A stretch of DNA of 64,000 nucleotides from CAWGXG01 sp963826505 (GTDB lineage: Bacteria; Chloroflexota; Anaerolineae; Aggregatilineales; Aggregatilineaceae). Positions 36,967 through 44,308 of the stretch are shown one piece after another. The notes below the pieces were generated by a model. That model was not told where the DNA came from, did no database searches, and saw nothing but the letters and a program-made list of their open reading frames with translations. The DNA lies in NCBI GenBank assembly GCA_963826505.1, contig CAWGXG010000008.1, forward strand, positions 496,001 through 560,000, written 5' to 3'. The stretch's first letter is position 1; each line of letters begins with the position of its first letter. The position numbers were made by a program, and so were the translations under genes.

Positions 36967-37665
36967 ATGAGGGCGACCAAAATTCTGCTTATTGAAAACG
37001 CGCGGAATAACGGCGTGTCGTTTGCGGCATCGCTGAGGCGCAAATATCATGTGCAGATCGCGCATTCAGGCAAACAGGGGTTGGAATCCGCGCTTGAGCG
37101 CAAGCCCGATGTGATTGTGCTCGACGCGGTTTCGCTGCGTACTTCTGGGGACCGGATTTGCGAGCGGTTGCGCGCCGGTCTTGACGCTACTCCGATTATT
37201 CATATTCGCCCAGTCGAACCTGCCCCACATGGCAGCACCGTATCGGATGTGATGCTGCACCCTCCCTTCACGGCGCGCAAGCTGATCAATCGTATTGAGC
37301 GCTTTGTCGGACCTGCCGAAGGAAAAATCGTCGAAGCTGGACCTTTCAACCTGAACATAGAACAGCAGACCTTGACCACCCCCTGGTGTGAAAAGAAGCT
37401 CACCCCCAAGCTCGTCACGTTGATGGATCTTTTCTTGAAGAGTCAAAACGTGGTTTTAGCCCGCAAAGATATTATGCTGCACGTGTGGAAGACTGATTAT
37501 ATGGGCGACACCCGCACCCTGGATGTGCATATTCGGTGGTTGCGCAAAGTGGTTGAGCCCAATCCCCGCAAACCGCAATATATCACTACGGTGCGTGGTC
37601 AGGGCTATCGGTTTGTTTTGCACGACACGGACGATCATAAACCTGCAGTGCCATCTGACAAATAA
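36967..37665 (+). CDS. OmpR-type regulator with degenerate receiver
   Basis: The protein has 232 residues. The receiver (1-115) keeps an Asp at position 53 (VIVLDAV). The acidic pair is replaced by Glu10-Asn11, and the conserved Lys-Pro is replaced by HPPF. The C-terminal winged helix is well preserved: LTPKLVTLMDLF, DIMLHVWKTDY, TLDVHIRWLRKVVEPNP, YITTVRGQGYRF. It probably binds DNA, but phosphorylation is doubtful. No histidine kinase lies beside it. Confidence 0.78.
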   Translation: MRATKILLIENARNNGVSFAASLRRKYHVQIAHSGKQGLESALERKPDVIVLDAVSLRTSGDRICERLRAGLDATPIIHIRPVEPAPHGSTVSDVMLHPPFTARKLINRIERFVGPAEGKIVEAGPFNLNIEQQTLTTPWCEKKLTPKLVTLMDLFLKSQNVVLARKDIMLHVWKTDYMGDTRTLDVHIRWLRKVVEPNPRKPQYITTVRGQGYRFVLHDTDDHKPAVPSDK

Positions 37666-37761
37666 GACAAGCAAGCCGGTTAAATCGCGAACTTCCCCCT
37701 CACCGCATTGGTAAGGAAGAACGAGATCTTGTCAATCACGGGGCGCACGTGAAACAAACAC

Positions 37762-37788
37762 AAAAAGGCATCCTTTGCCAGGATGCCT
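37762..37788 (-). terminator. intrinsic terminator of rpsT
   Basis: On the minus strand AGGCATCCT and AGGATGCCT form a 9-base-pair stem with a 5-base loop, followed by five T. It lies 35 bases beyond the rpsT stop. Confidence 0.85.
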
Positions 37789-37822
37789 CTGAGCAGGCAT
37801 GGTACAGTAGCCCACAAGCAGC

Positions 37823-38098
37823 TTACTTCTGTTGCGCCTCGAGTTCGATCAGACGCTTCATCAGACGGCTTTTACGCCGCGCCGCGTTGTTGGGGTGAAT
37901 GACACCTTTTACCGCTGCTTTGTCCAGCGCGCGGATGGCTTCACGCGTTGTTTGCAGCGCGCTTTCCATGTTACCCGCGTCCAAAGACTGCCGTGCCTTT
38001 TTCACCTCAGTACGCACGCTAGTGCGCACGATGCGATTGCGAACGCGCTTGCGTTCGTTACTGCGAATACGCTTGAGGGCAGACTTATGATTGGCCAA
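37823..38098 (-). CDS. rpsT: 30S ribosomal protein S20
   Basis: The protein has 91 residues when started at a TTG at 38098, giving (M)ANHKSALKRIRSNERKR, which aligns with the usual S20 N-terminus MANxKSA. An upstream in-frame ATG would add eight residues not found in S20. GGAG stands about ten bases before the TTG. S20 binds 16S rRNA early in 30S assembly; the Arg/Lys-rich helices fit. It is a single-gene unit with its own promoter and terminator. Confidence 0.93.
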   Translation of the reverse strand: MANHKSALKRIRSNERKRVRNRIVRTSVRTEVKKARQSLDAGNMESALQTTREAIRALDKAAVKGVIHPNNAARRKSRLMKRLIELEAQQK

Positions 38099-38145
38099 CA
38101 GTAAGTCTCCAGTCTTACACAAACCCGAAATGTCGAACGGGGGTG

Positions 38146-38174
38146 ATTTTACCAGAGCCGCCTCCCTTTGTCTA
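38146..38174 (-). promoter_or_regulatory. promoter of rpsT
   Basis: On the minus strand TAGACA (38169-38174) and TAAAAT (38146-38151) are 17 bases apart. The predicted start of transcription is about 40 bases before the TTG start. Confidence 0.6.
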
Positions 38175-38253
38175 GGTTTATGTTTTGCGCGAGTTCAGGC
38201 ACTCCGGCGCGGCGCAACGGTTGGTCTTTTTCTGCGTAGTTATTTAAGATTGT

Positions 38254-38281
38254 GCCCAATCTCCTAAACTCTTGGGCTTTT
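38254..38281 (+). terminator. terminator-like hairpin upstream of the conjugation cassette
   Basis: GCCCAA and TTGGGC arms enclose a 12-base loop and are followed by four T on the plus strand. It lies between divergent genes, just before a possible promoter (TTTAGA 38279-38284, TATGAT 38301-38306), so it could insulate or attenuate the cassette. Confidence 0.35.
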
Positions 38282-38335
38282 AGAGTCAGGAGTTGCGTGG
38301 TATGATCAGGCTGAATTCTATGACGAGGCGGCGTG

Positions 38336-39115
38336 ATGTTCCAACACAGCACTCGCGGTACATTGGTTTGGCTGTTTATAGTGGGTCTGGCCCTTGGCCT
38401 GACCTTGTTGGCGGGTGGAGTGCCAACGGAGGTCGGGGCTGTCCTGCTGGCCTCCTATCTGGCGCTGACGGTGCTGGTCACGCGTGGCGTATCGATCACG
38501 TCGTTGGTGGGACCCTTAACGCAGCTCACCAGCCGCGAAGCCGAACCCACCGAGACCGCGCGTGAGGCAGCGGCACGAGCGCGGTCTTACCCGAACTACG
38601 ATCCGCTGGTCCGCCTGATGGACATGGGGCTGATTGTGGACGAACAGCGTCCCGATGGCTTGTCGCTGCGTCGCGGAAGAATCATCTCTCTGGATGACGA
38701 CGGAATCCGCCCCTTTGCGATCGTCAATGTCCCAGAGGTGTTGAGCGGCAAACTCGCGCGCGTGCGGTTCGAGCTGCGCAACTCGTCGGGGAAAATGGAA
38801 TACGTGTTCGAAGAAGACAAATGGCTGCAAGATGGCGAAAACATCTTGTTGCCCGATTATCGGTTCCCTATCCGAAAGAAAGCGACCGAGCTTGAGTCAG
38901 GCGGTTGGTCGGCCCGGGTGATCGTGGACGGTGGCGTGTTGGGGGTGCAGCATTTCAACCTGTCCCCTTCGTTGGTGATGCGTCGCCGCCAGATGACGTC
39001 GGATGGCGAGATCCTGCGCGAGCGCGTGTGGCGCACCGATGATGACGATGAATCACTGCCGCTAAGTCTTGAAGAACTCTTGCGGCAGCAAAGTCGTGAG
39101 TATCGCGGTAGATAG
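38336..39115 (+). CDS. membrane protein, cassette paralogue 1
   Basis: The protein has 259 residues from the ATG at 38336 (a GTG precedes it at 38333). Two TM segments occupy about residues 10-50. A soluble domain follows with GIRPFAIVNVP, RVRFELRNSSGK, GENILLPDYRFPIR and GGWSARVIVDGGVLGVQHF, a probable beta sandwich. The tail has SDGEI and LSLEELLRQQ. The same domain recurs in the next two genes. I do not recognise the family. Position at the head of an E2-JAB-E1 operon suggests a membrane anchor, scaffold or substrate. Confidence 0.7.
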   Translation: MFQHSTRGTLVWLFIVGLALGLTLLAGGVPTEVGAVLLASYLALTVLVTRGVSITSLVGPLTQLTSREAEPTETAREAAARARSYPNYDPLVRLMDMGLIVDEQRPDGLSLRRGRIISLDDDGIRPFAIVNVPEVLSGKLARVRFELRNSSGKMEYVFEEDKWLQDGENILLPDYRFPIRKKATELESGGWSARVIVDGGVLGVQHFNLSPSLVMRRRQMTSDGEILRERVWRTDDDDESLPLSLEELLRQQSREYRGR

Positions 39116-39129
39116 ACCGAGAAACGCGA

Positions 39130-39813
39130 ATGATGATGGGCGGTATCGTATTTCTGGCGTTTGTGATCTTGTTTGCCTTGTTCATATTCGGCGCGTTTTC
39201 AAACAGCGCGCCGCGCGAAGCTCCGAGCCGGGATCGCCGGGAAGTGTTGCGCGATAGGCGGCCGGTGCGCCGCGCGGGGTCTTCGTCTGTGGCGCAGAAG
39301 GCGATGAACCGGGCGGGCTATCAGAGCGGCGACGCCTATGCCAGAGTCGTCGACCTGGGTATGCTGGCTTACCGCCAGTCCGACGAACCCCGGATTGTGC
39401 GCAGTGGGGCGGTGTGGACCGACACAGAATATGTTCGTCCGTTTGTCGATCTGTGGCTACCACACCGGGCGCGCGGCAAAGTGCGCTTTGAGCTGGTGGA
39501 TGCCGCGCAGCGTCTGCGCTACGCTGATGAGGCTGGCTACGATCTCGATCGTGGCAAGAACACCTTGCTGCCGCAGACCTGGCTGCCGATAAGAGGGCGG
39601 GCCGCGGACGGCGATCAGTGGAATCTGCGCGTGATCGCTGGCGAGACGTTGCTGGCAGTGCACGATTTTGGCTGGCAGTCGCCGGGCGGCGAGATCAAGC
39701 AGTATATGGTGTCTGACGGGGAGATTTCTCCCGAACTGCTGCACGCGCTGTCCGATGAGCGCGGCAAGAAAATGAGCCTGTCCGATTTGTTGTCGGATCA
39801 AGATAACAGGTGA
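39130..39813 (+). CDS. membrane protein, cassette paralogue 2
   Basis: The protein has 227 residues. One TM segment (IVFLAFVILFALFIFGAF) is followed by an Arg-rich stretch and the shared domain: VRPFVDLWLP, KVRFELVDAAQRLRYADE, GKNTLLPQTWLPIRG, QWNLRVIAGETLLAVHDF. Its end (SDGEISPEL, then MSLSDLLSDQ) matches the tail of paralogue 1. It begins 14 bases after that gene. Function unknown. Confidence 0.68.
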   Translation: MMMGGIVFLAFVILFALFIFGAFSNSAPREAPSRDRREVLRDRRPVRRAGSSSVAQKAMNRAGYQSGDAYARVVDLGMLAYRQSDEPRIVRSGAVWTDTEYVRPFVDLWLPHRARGKVRFELVDAAQRLRYADEAGYDLDRGKNTLLPQTWLPIRGRAADGDQWNLRVIAGETLLAVHDFGWQSPGGEIKQYMVSDGEISPELLHALSDERGKKMSLSDLLSDQDNR

Positions 39814-39843
39814 ACCTTCTTTGCTAGAAAGTGGACGTTCGCC

Positions 39844-40668
39844 ATGCCGCTAAATGATAAAGCCAGAAAACTTATGAAACGCTCCGTTAACAGGCGTCGC
39901 GTGTTTGCTCTAACCGTGATTGGGGCGGTAGTTTTGGCTGCGATGGTTGTGGCACTGACCGGAGGAACCTGGCGCGTATTGGCGTACGGGCTGGTGATTT
40001 TGTTCGCTTTCCTGGTGGCCGAATCCCTGTATTTCTGGGGAGCTATGCTGCTGGGTGGTACGGCTGAGGCGTTGACACGGCGGCAGGCGGTCGGCTGGAA
40101 GTTGGATGACGCTAGCCTTTTGGGGATTCCGGAACACGACGTCGATCCGGGCCTCGAATTGATGGCTGCGGGGGTGCTGGTCTACCGGTTGGGCGAAGTG
40201 AAGCCGCAAGTGTATTTCCGCAAGGTGTGCCTGACGGATGCCCGTGCAATCCGGCCTTTTGTGGTCGCCCGGACCGGTGCGCCCCGACCGTATCATTTTC
40301 ATTTCACGTTGGTCGACGAGTCGGGCAAGACACGCCACGCCGAGGAATTCGAGTTCGACCTTGAAGACGCGCCGCGGTTGGTGATGCCGCGCTGCCGGTT
40401 GATCCTTGATATGCCACGCAAACTGGTGGGGCAACGTTGGAGTTTGCGAGTGTATTCTGGAGTGACGGTCATTACGTCGTTTCGTTTCATGTTTGCGAAT
40501 ACAGGCGGACCCAGTATGCTCGCTACCGAAGTCGGGCAGCAGCGATCGTCCAACGGGTCTGATTCCGTATTGGGCTGGCAGCAAGAGTTGCTCCCAGCGC
40601 TGCTCGACGATGCGATTAAGCACGACGTAATGGCTCAGACGCGCGAGATTGTGTTGGAGGAATTGTAG
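39844..40668 (+). CDS. membrane protein, cassette paralogue 3
   Basis: The protein has 274 residues. Two TM segments (about 20-40 and 46-70) precede the shared domain, which is more divergent: AIRPFVVARTG, FHFTLVDESGKTRHAEEFEFDLED, LVMPRCRLILDMP, QRWSLRVYSGVTVITSFRF. The tail lacks the SDGEI motif and ends in an acidic helix. It starts 30 bases after paralogue 2 and stops 3 bases before the E2-like gene. Confidence 0.68.
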   Translation: MPLNDKARKLMKRSVNRRRVFALTVIGAVVLAAMVVALTGGTWRVLAYGLVILFAFLVAESLYFWGAMLLGGTAEALTRRQAVGWKLDDASLLGIPEHDVDPGLELMAAGVLVYRLGEVKPQVYFRKVCLTDARAIRPFVVARTGAPRPYHFHFTLVDESGKTRHAEEFEFDLEDAPRLVMPRCRLILDMPRKLVGQRWSLRVYSGVTVITSFRFMFANTGGPSMLATEVGQQRSSNGSDSVLGWQQELLPALLDDAIKHDVMAQTREIVLEEL

Positions 40669-40671
40669 CCC

Positions 40672-41148
40672 ATGAACAAAACGTCTTGGTGGGGAACCAA
40701 GGACCGTGTTTCCGACCGGCTCCGGTTAGAGGTCGAGATGATGCGGGCGACCTTTGCTGACACTTTCCGGTTGGTGGTGCCGCGCAGCGGGGAGTTGTAC
40801 TGGTTGGGGGATGTGGAAATTAACCTGCATGGCATTCCTCAACGGCTGCACACTGTCAAGATCATTTATGTGGAGGGTTATCCCAACCGCCCCGCCGAAG
40901 CCTACGTTGTGGACCCGGATATCTACAGCGAAAAACACCAGTTTGAAGATGGACAGCTCTGCCTGTTCAATCCCAAAGACGGAGTCAATTACGGCTGGAA
41001 TCCCAGCACATCGACGGCGGTCACGGTGGCCGGTTGGGCGATCCAATGGCTGTATGCCTATTACACGTGGCGCGCGACCGGCAAATGGCCGGGGGTCGAG
41101 GAGCATTTGAGGCCGACTAAAGGTCAACCTCGCCGGAGGAGAAGATAA
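40672..41148 (+). CDS. prokaryotic ubiquitin-conjugating (E2-like) protein
   Basis: The protein has 158 residues with a UBC-type pattern: N-terminal helix RLRLEVEMM, LYWLGDVEI (as in WxGxI), VKIIYVEGYPNRPAEAYVV (the E2 strand with YPxxPP-like turn), then HQFEDGQLCLFNP. The only Cys, at residue 97 in the LCLF motif after a His at 89, is where prokaryotic E2 enzymes carry the catalytic Cys. WAIQWLYAYYTWRATGKWPG is also typical. It should accept a modifier from the E1-like protein. Its TAA stop overlaps the ATG of the JAB gene by one base. Confidence 0.82.
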   Translation: MNKTSWWGTKDRVSDRLRLEVEMMRATFADTFRLVVPRSGELYWLGDVEINLHGIPQRLHTVKIIYVEGYPNRPAEAYVVDPDIYSEKHQFEDGQLCLFNPKDGVNYGWNPSTSTAVTVAGWAIQWLYAYYTWRATGKWPGVEEHLRPTKGQPRRRRR

Positions 41149-42275
41149 TGGCTGAACAACTGCCAGATGTGCCGCGCGATGGCGTGCGAGTGATTGTTTC
41201 CCAGCGCGTGGTCGACAAGATTATGCGTGGGGCGTTGTTGTACCCAGAGCCGGAAACGGGCGAGGCGCTGGTTGGCCTGGTCGTGCCTCAGGCCGGGCGT
41301 GTCGAGCCGGATATCTACGTCCTGGACACGATCAGCCCGGGCGAGCATAAGGCCGTTCGCGAATGGGGCATGTTCGAACAAGGCGATGATTGGCAGGGCG
41401 ATGTGTTTGTTTGGTTGGATGCAAACTGGGAGGCGTTTCGCGAGCTGCGCCGCTCGTCGTATGGCAGCGCGCTGGCTGCCAAGTGGGATGTACCGCTGAT
41501 GCATGTGGGTGATTGGCATAAGCAGCCGGGCGATATGACCGCGCCTTCACCGGGCGACGATATGACGGCGCGCGAGATGATCGCCGACACAGAAACCCCC
41601 GTGCATTATATTGTGGCCCCAATTGTCACCATGTACCCATTGGAGACTGTGTCCGAAGCGGAGGCAGAGGCGGAAGCAGCCCCAACGGACTCCGCCCCCG
41701 ATGCGGCGCCAGTCAGCGCGACGGATGGCGAGTCGTCTATGCCCGAACAAGAATCCAATACCATCATAAGCGTGTTGGAAGCAGAAGGTTGGCGCGTGCG
41801 GGTGGATTTCTGGTATATGAGCAAACACCGCAAGCGTTTTGTCCCTGTGACGCCTGTCGTCTGGCCCAGCGATCGGCTGCCGATTTTGCCACCTCTCGCG
41901 TGGCATCTGGCACATCCCAGACGTTTCGACCAGGAGTACACCCTGATGGTGGAGGCCGGTTATTCGGTGGATTATGGGCTGTGGGATGCGGACGGCAAAC
42001 CGCCCTATGAACTCCTTTTTTCCGTGTACAAACCGGGCAACCGGCATGTAGTGTTGCTGGTGACGCCGGCCGATTACCCGGCACGAATGCCCGCGGTGCG
42101 CATCGCTCCGTTGGTCGGTGTGGAGGAAGGGCGCAGTTTGTTTGAGCTTCTCTACGAGAAATCACAACCAGCTTTGCTGACGCAGATGCCTGAATGGCCC
42201 TGGGACTCCAAACGTACCCTGGTCGAGTTGGTCTGGCATTTTGATTCGCTGGCTAAACAGGATAATCAGGCATGA
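41148..42275 (+). CDS. JAB/MPN-domain protein fused to a second E2/RWD-like domain
   Basis: The protein has 375 residues and no Cys. Residues 10-150 follow the JAMM layout: Glu in PETGEALVGLV (36), GDWHKQP (His 123, with Gln at 125 where the second zinc His is expected) and APSPGDDM (Ser 134, Asp 137). An acidic Ala/Glu linker (about 165-205) leads to residues 206-370, which fit an E2/RWD fold: YELLFSVYKPG, VVLLVTPADYPARMPAVRI, WPWDSKRTLVELVWHFDSL. It would be the deconjugase or processing partner. It overlaps E2 by one base and E1 by four. Confidence 0.75.
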   Translation: MAEQLPDVPRDGVRVIVSQRVVDKIMRGALLYPEPETGEALVGLVVPQAGRVEPDIYVLDTISPGEHKAVREWGMFEQGDDWQGDVFVWLDANWEAFRELRRSSYGSALAAKWDVPLMHVGDWHKQPGDMTAPSPGDDMTAREMIADTETPVHYIVAPIVTMYPLETVSEAEAEAEAAPTDSAPDAAPVSATDGESSMPEQESNTIISVLEAEGWRVRVDFWYMSKHRKRFVPVTPVVWPSDRLPILPPLAWHLAHPRRFDQEYTLMVEAGYSVDYGLWDADGKPPYELLFSVYKPGNRHVVLLVTPADYPARMPAVRIAPLVGVEEGRSLFELLYEKSQPALLTQMPEWPWDSKRTLVELVWHFDSLAKQDNQA

Positions 42276-43171
42276 ATTGGGATCGGGTCGAGCGATTGTT
42301 GGGCGAAGGCACACTGGCCTTTCTGCAAACCCAGACGGTCGGGGTGATTGGTTTGGGATCAGGTGGCAGTTTTGTCGCGCTCAGTCTGGCGATGAGCGGA
42401 GTCGGGCGATTCATTCTGATCGATAACGATGTGGTCGAGACGACAAACGTGGTTCGACATGCCGCCGATCTGCGCGACGTGGGCCGCCCGAAAGTGGAAG
42501 CCGTGGCCGATCTGTTACGCCAGCGCAACCCAGAGGTGCAGGTCAAAACCGTGATCGGACGCGTGGAGGATCATCTTGATTTGCTGGCCGAAATGGACGT
42601 GGTAATCGCCGGTCTTGACGGCGAAGCGCCCAAATTCAGCATTAACGAGGTGTGTGTCGAGAACAACCGCACGGCGATTTACGCGGGAGTCTATGAGCGC
42701 GGCGAAGGCGGTGACGTGTGCATCATCTACCCACACGAAGGACCGTGTTACGCGTGTTGGGCAGAACATCTGCGCGATGGGATACCCGGTGAGCCTGATG
42801 CCGAGGAGCTGGATTACGGCATGATTGGCCCCGACGGTACGTTGACCGCTGAGCCGGGGTTGTGGCTGCACGTTGTGCGTGTGGCCGCATCACAAGCTGA
42901 CATTGCGCTCAACTATCTGCTGCGCAACACACAGGTGCACTGGGATATGCCCACCAACACGGTCATACTGGCGAACAAAGCCCTAGAAATCTACGAGGGC
43001 CGTATGGCGTCGCCTTATTCCGCAGAATGGGTCGATGTGCCGCCTAATCCCGATTGTCTGGTGTGCGGCCATCTGCACCGCCTGGATCAGACCCGGCGAC
43101 CGGATATGTCGCTGGATCAGCTTGCCAGCATGGGCGGTGTGACGTTTGAACCGGGTGATAGTGAAGATTGA
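42272..43171 (+). CDS. E1/ThiF/MoeB-like adenylating protein
   Basis: The protein has 299 residues. The nucleotide-binding motif is VIGLGSGGSFVA (25-36), followed by LIDNDVVETTNVVRH (Asp, Asn, Arg of the adenylation site) and GRPKVEA with the conserved Lys 74. Two CxxC pairs, CYAC (159-162) and CLVC (262-265), form a structural zinc site as in ThiF/MoeB. No Cys lies between the pairs, so a canonical E1 thioester Cys is not obvious. It would adenylate the C-terminus of a modifier. ATG overlaps the JAB stop (ATGA). Confidence 0.87.
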   Translation: MNWDRVERLLGEGTLAFLQTQTVGVIGLGSGGSFVALSLAMSGVGRFILIDNDVVETTNVVRHAADLRDVGRPKVEAVADLLRQRNPEVQVKTVIGRVEDHLDLLAEMDVVIAGLDGEAPKFSINEVCVENNRTAIYAGVYERGEGGDVCIIYPHEGPCYACWAEHLRDGIPGEPDAEELDYGMIGPDGTLTAEPGLWLHVVRVAASQADIALNYLLRNTQVHWDMPTNTVILANKALEIYEGRMASPYSAEWVDVPPNPDCLVCGHLHRLDQTRRPDMSLDQLASMGGVTFEPGDSED

Positions 43172-43182
43172 GGTAGAATGCG

Positions 43183-43512
43183 ATGTCTGATCCTGTGAAC
43201 AACATGCCACCAGGTCCCCCTGATGATGATGCGCTCAATGCCCCGCCGATCGAGTCGGCTGGAAACGGAAATACCCCGGGCAACCCGCCGAGTACTCCGG
43301 TGCCGCCCGAGGCCAACGATGATGATATGGGCCCGCGTCTGGAACGGTTGGGGGGCGAACCTGCACCGGATATTACACCGGACGAGTTTGCACGCCTCCA
43401 ACAGGCGGGTCAGATTCATATCGATCCGCGCGGGCGTGTGCGGGCGACCGATCGTAACGAGCCTGACGCCGGGATTTCGCTGCGCAAACGCCGTGCGTGG
43501 TACGGCGCGTGA
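43183..43512 (+). CDS. small disordered protein ending in Gly-Ala
   Basis: The protein has 109 residues. The first 65 are acidic, rich in Pro/Asp/Asn/Gly and probably disordered. A short helix-plus-strand stretch follows (ITPDEFARLQQAG; IHIDPRGRVRATD), and a basic tail ends RKRRAWYGA. No family recognised. It starts 12 bases after the E1 stop with GAGGTAG as ribosome site, and its TGA overlaps the NUDIX ATG. Place, size and the C-terminal Gly-Ala make it a candidate modifier or substrate of the E1/E2 pair, but no beta-grasp fold is evident. Confidence 0.6.
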   Translation: MSDPVNNMPPGPPDDDALNAPPIESAGNGNTPGNPPSTPVPPEANDDDMGPRLERLGGEPAPDITPDEFARLQQAGQIHIDPRGRVRATDRNEPDAGISLRKRRAWYGA

Positions 43513-44156
43513 TGTCTGAAATAGGTTTGCCTGATGTCCGTGCGGCGCTCGCGCTTGAGAACATCGATGCCGCGATGATGCAGCGCCGCATGGCTCCCCA
43601 ACCGCGTCCGCTGCGCCGCACCGAGAAACGATCGGAACATGCGCGGCAGGCCAGTGTACTGCTGCTGCTTTACCCGGGTGAGGCGGGTCTTACCTTCGTT
43701 TTGACGCGGCGGTCGACCAATCCTCACGACGTTCACAGCGGGCAAATTAGTTTGCCGGGCGGGTCTCAGGAAGCGGGTGAGGGGCCGGTCGAAACGGCGC
43801 TGCGCGAGACACGTGAGGAACTGGGCGTGGAGGCCGGGGTTTCTGTTCTGGGAGAGCTAACATTGCTATACATTCCTCCCAGCGATTTTGAAGTCCATCC
43901 CATCGTGGGGGCCAGCGCTTCAAAGCCAGTCTGGACCCCTGATCCGCAGGAAGTGGGCGAGGTTTTGGAATGTCCGGTCGCGGCGCTGCTGAACGATGAC
44001 CGCAAAGTGACCGAAGAATGGCAGTTCAATGGGGTCAGCGTGCGCGTCCCCTGGTACGATGTCCAGGGTCACAAAGTGTGGGGCGCGACAGCTATGATTC
44101 TCAGCGAGTTTGAAATGCGTTTGAAAATGGTTTTAAACGGACACAACACGGTCTGA
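43512..44156 (+). CDS. NUDIX hydrolase, CoA pyrophosphatase type
   Basis: The protein has 214 residues from the ATG at 43512, overlapping the previous stop by one base. The NUDIX box is GSQEAGEGPVETALRETREE followed by LGV. The preceding HSGQISLPGG is characteristic of CoA pyrophosphatases of the NudL/NUDT7-8 type. It probably hydrolyses CoA or another nucleotide diphosphate derivative. Translational coupling to the small disordered gene places it in the cassette, although it may be a passenger. Confidence 0.85.
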   Translation: MSEIGLPDVRAALALENIDAAMMQRRMAPQPRPLRRTEKRSEHARQASVLLLLYPGEAGLTFVLTRRSTNPHDVHSGQISLPGGSQEAGEGPVETALRETREELGVEAGVSVLGELTLLYIPPSDFEVHPIVGASASKPVWTPDPQEVGEVLECPVAALLNDDRKVTEEWQFNGVSVRVPWYDVQGHKVWGATAMILSEFEMRLKMVLNGHNTV

Positions 44157-44209
44157 GCTGTGGTATGCCTTACCCCCCTTCTTCCCCTGTTTTGTTCCCC
44201 TGGCCCGAC

Positions 44210-44238
44210 TTGCGGGCCATAAATATGCGTGGTACAGT
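44210..44238 (+). promoter_or_regulatory. candidate promoter for the OmpR-type regulator
   Basis: TTGCGG (44210-44215) and TACAGT (44233-44238) are 17 bases apart, about 70 bases before the ATG at 44309. Confidence 0.4.
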
Positions 44239-44308
44239 GCTGGCAACGATCTAACTAAATCACAACCATTTTCTGCGCCTGCGGACCAGGGGGTGAGGAC
44301 CGTGAACC

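Noticed and set aside
38336..44156. CBASS or a phage-defence island
   Set aside because: No CD-NTase, effector, nuclease, integrase or restriction gene is near; flanking genes are housekeeping (rpsT) or regulatory.
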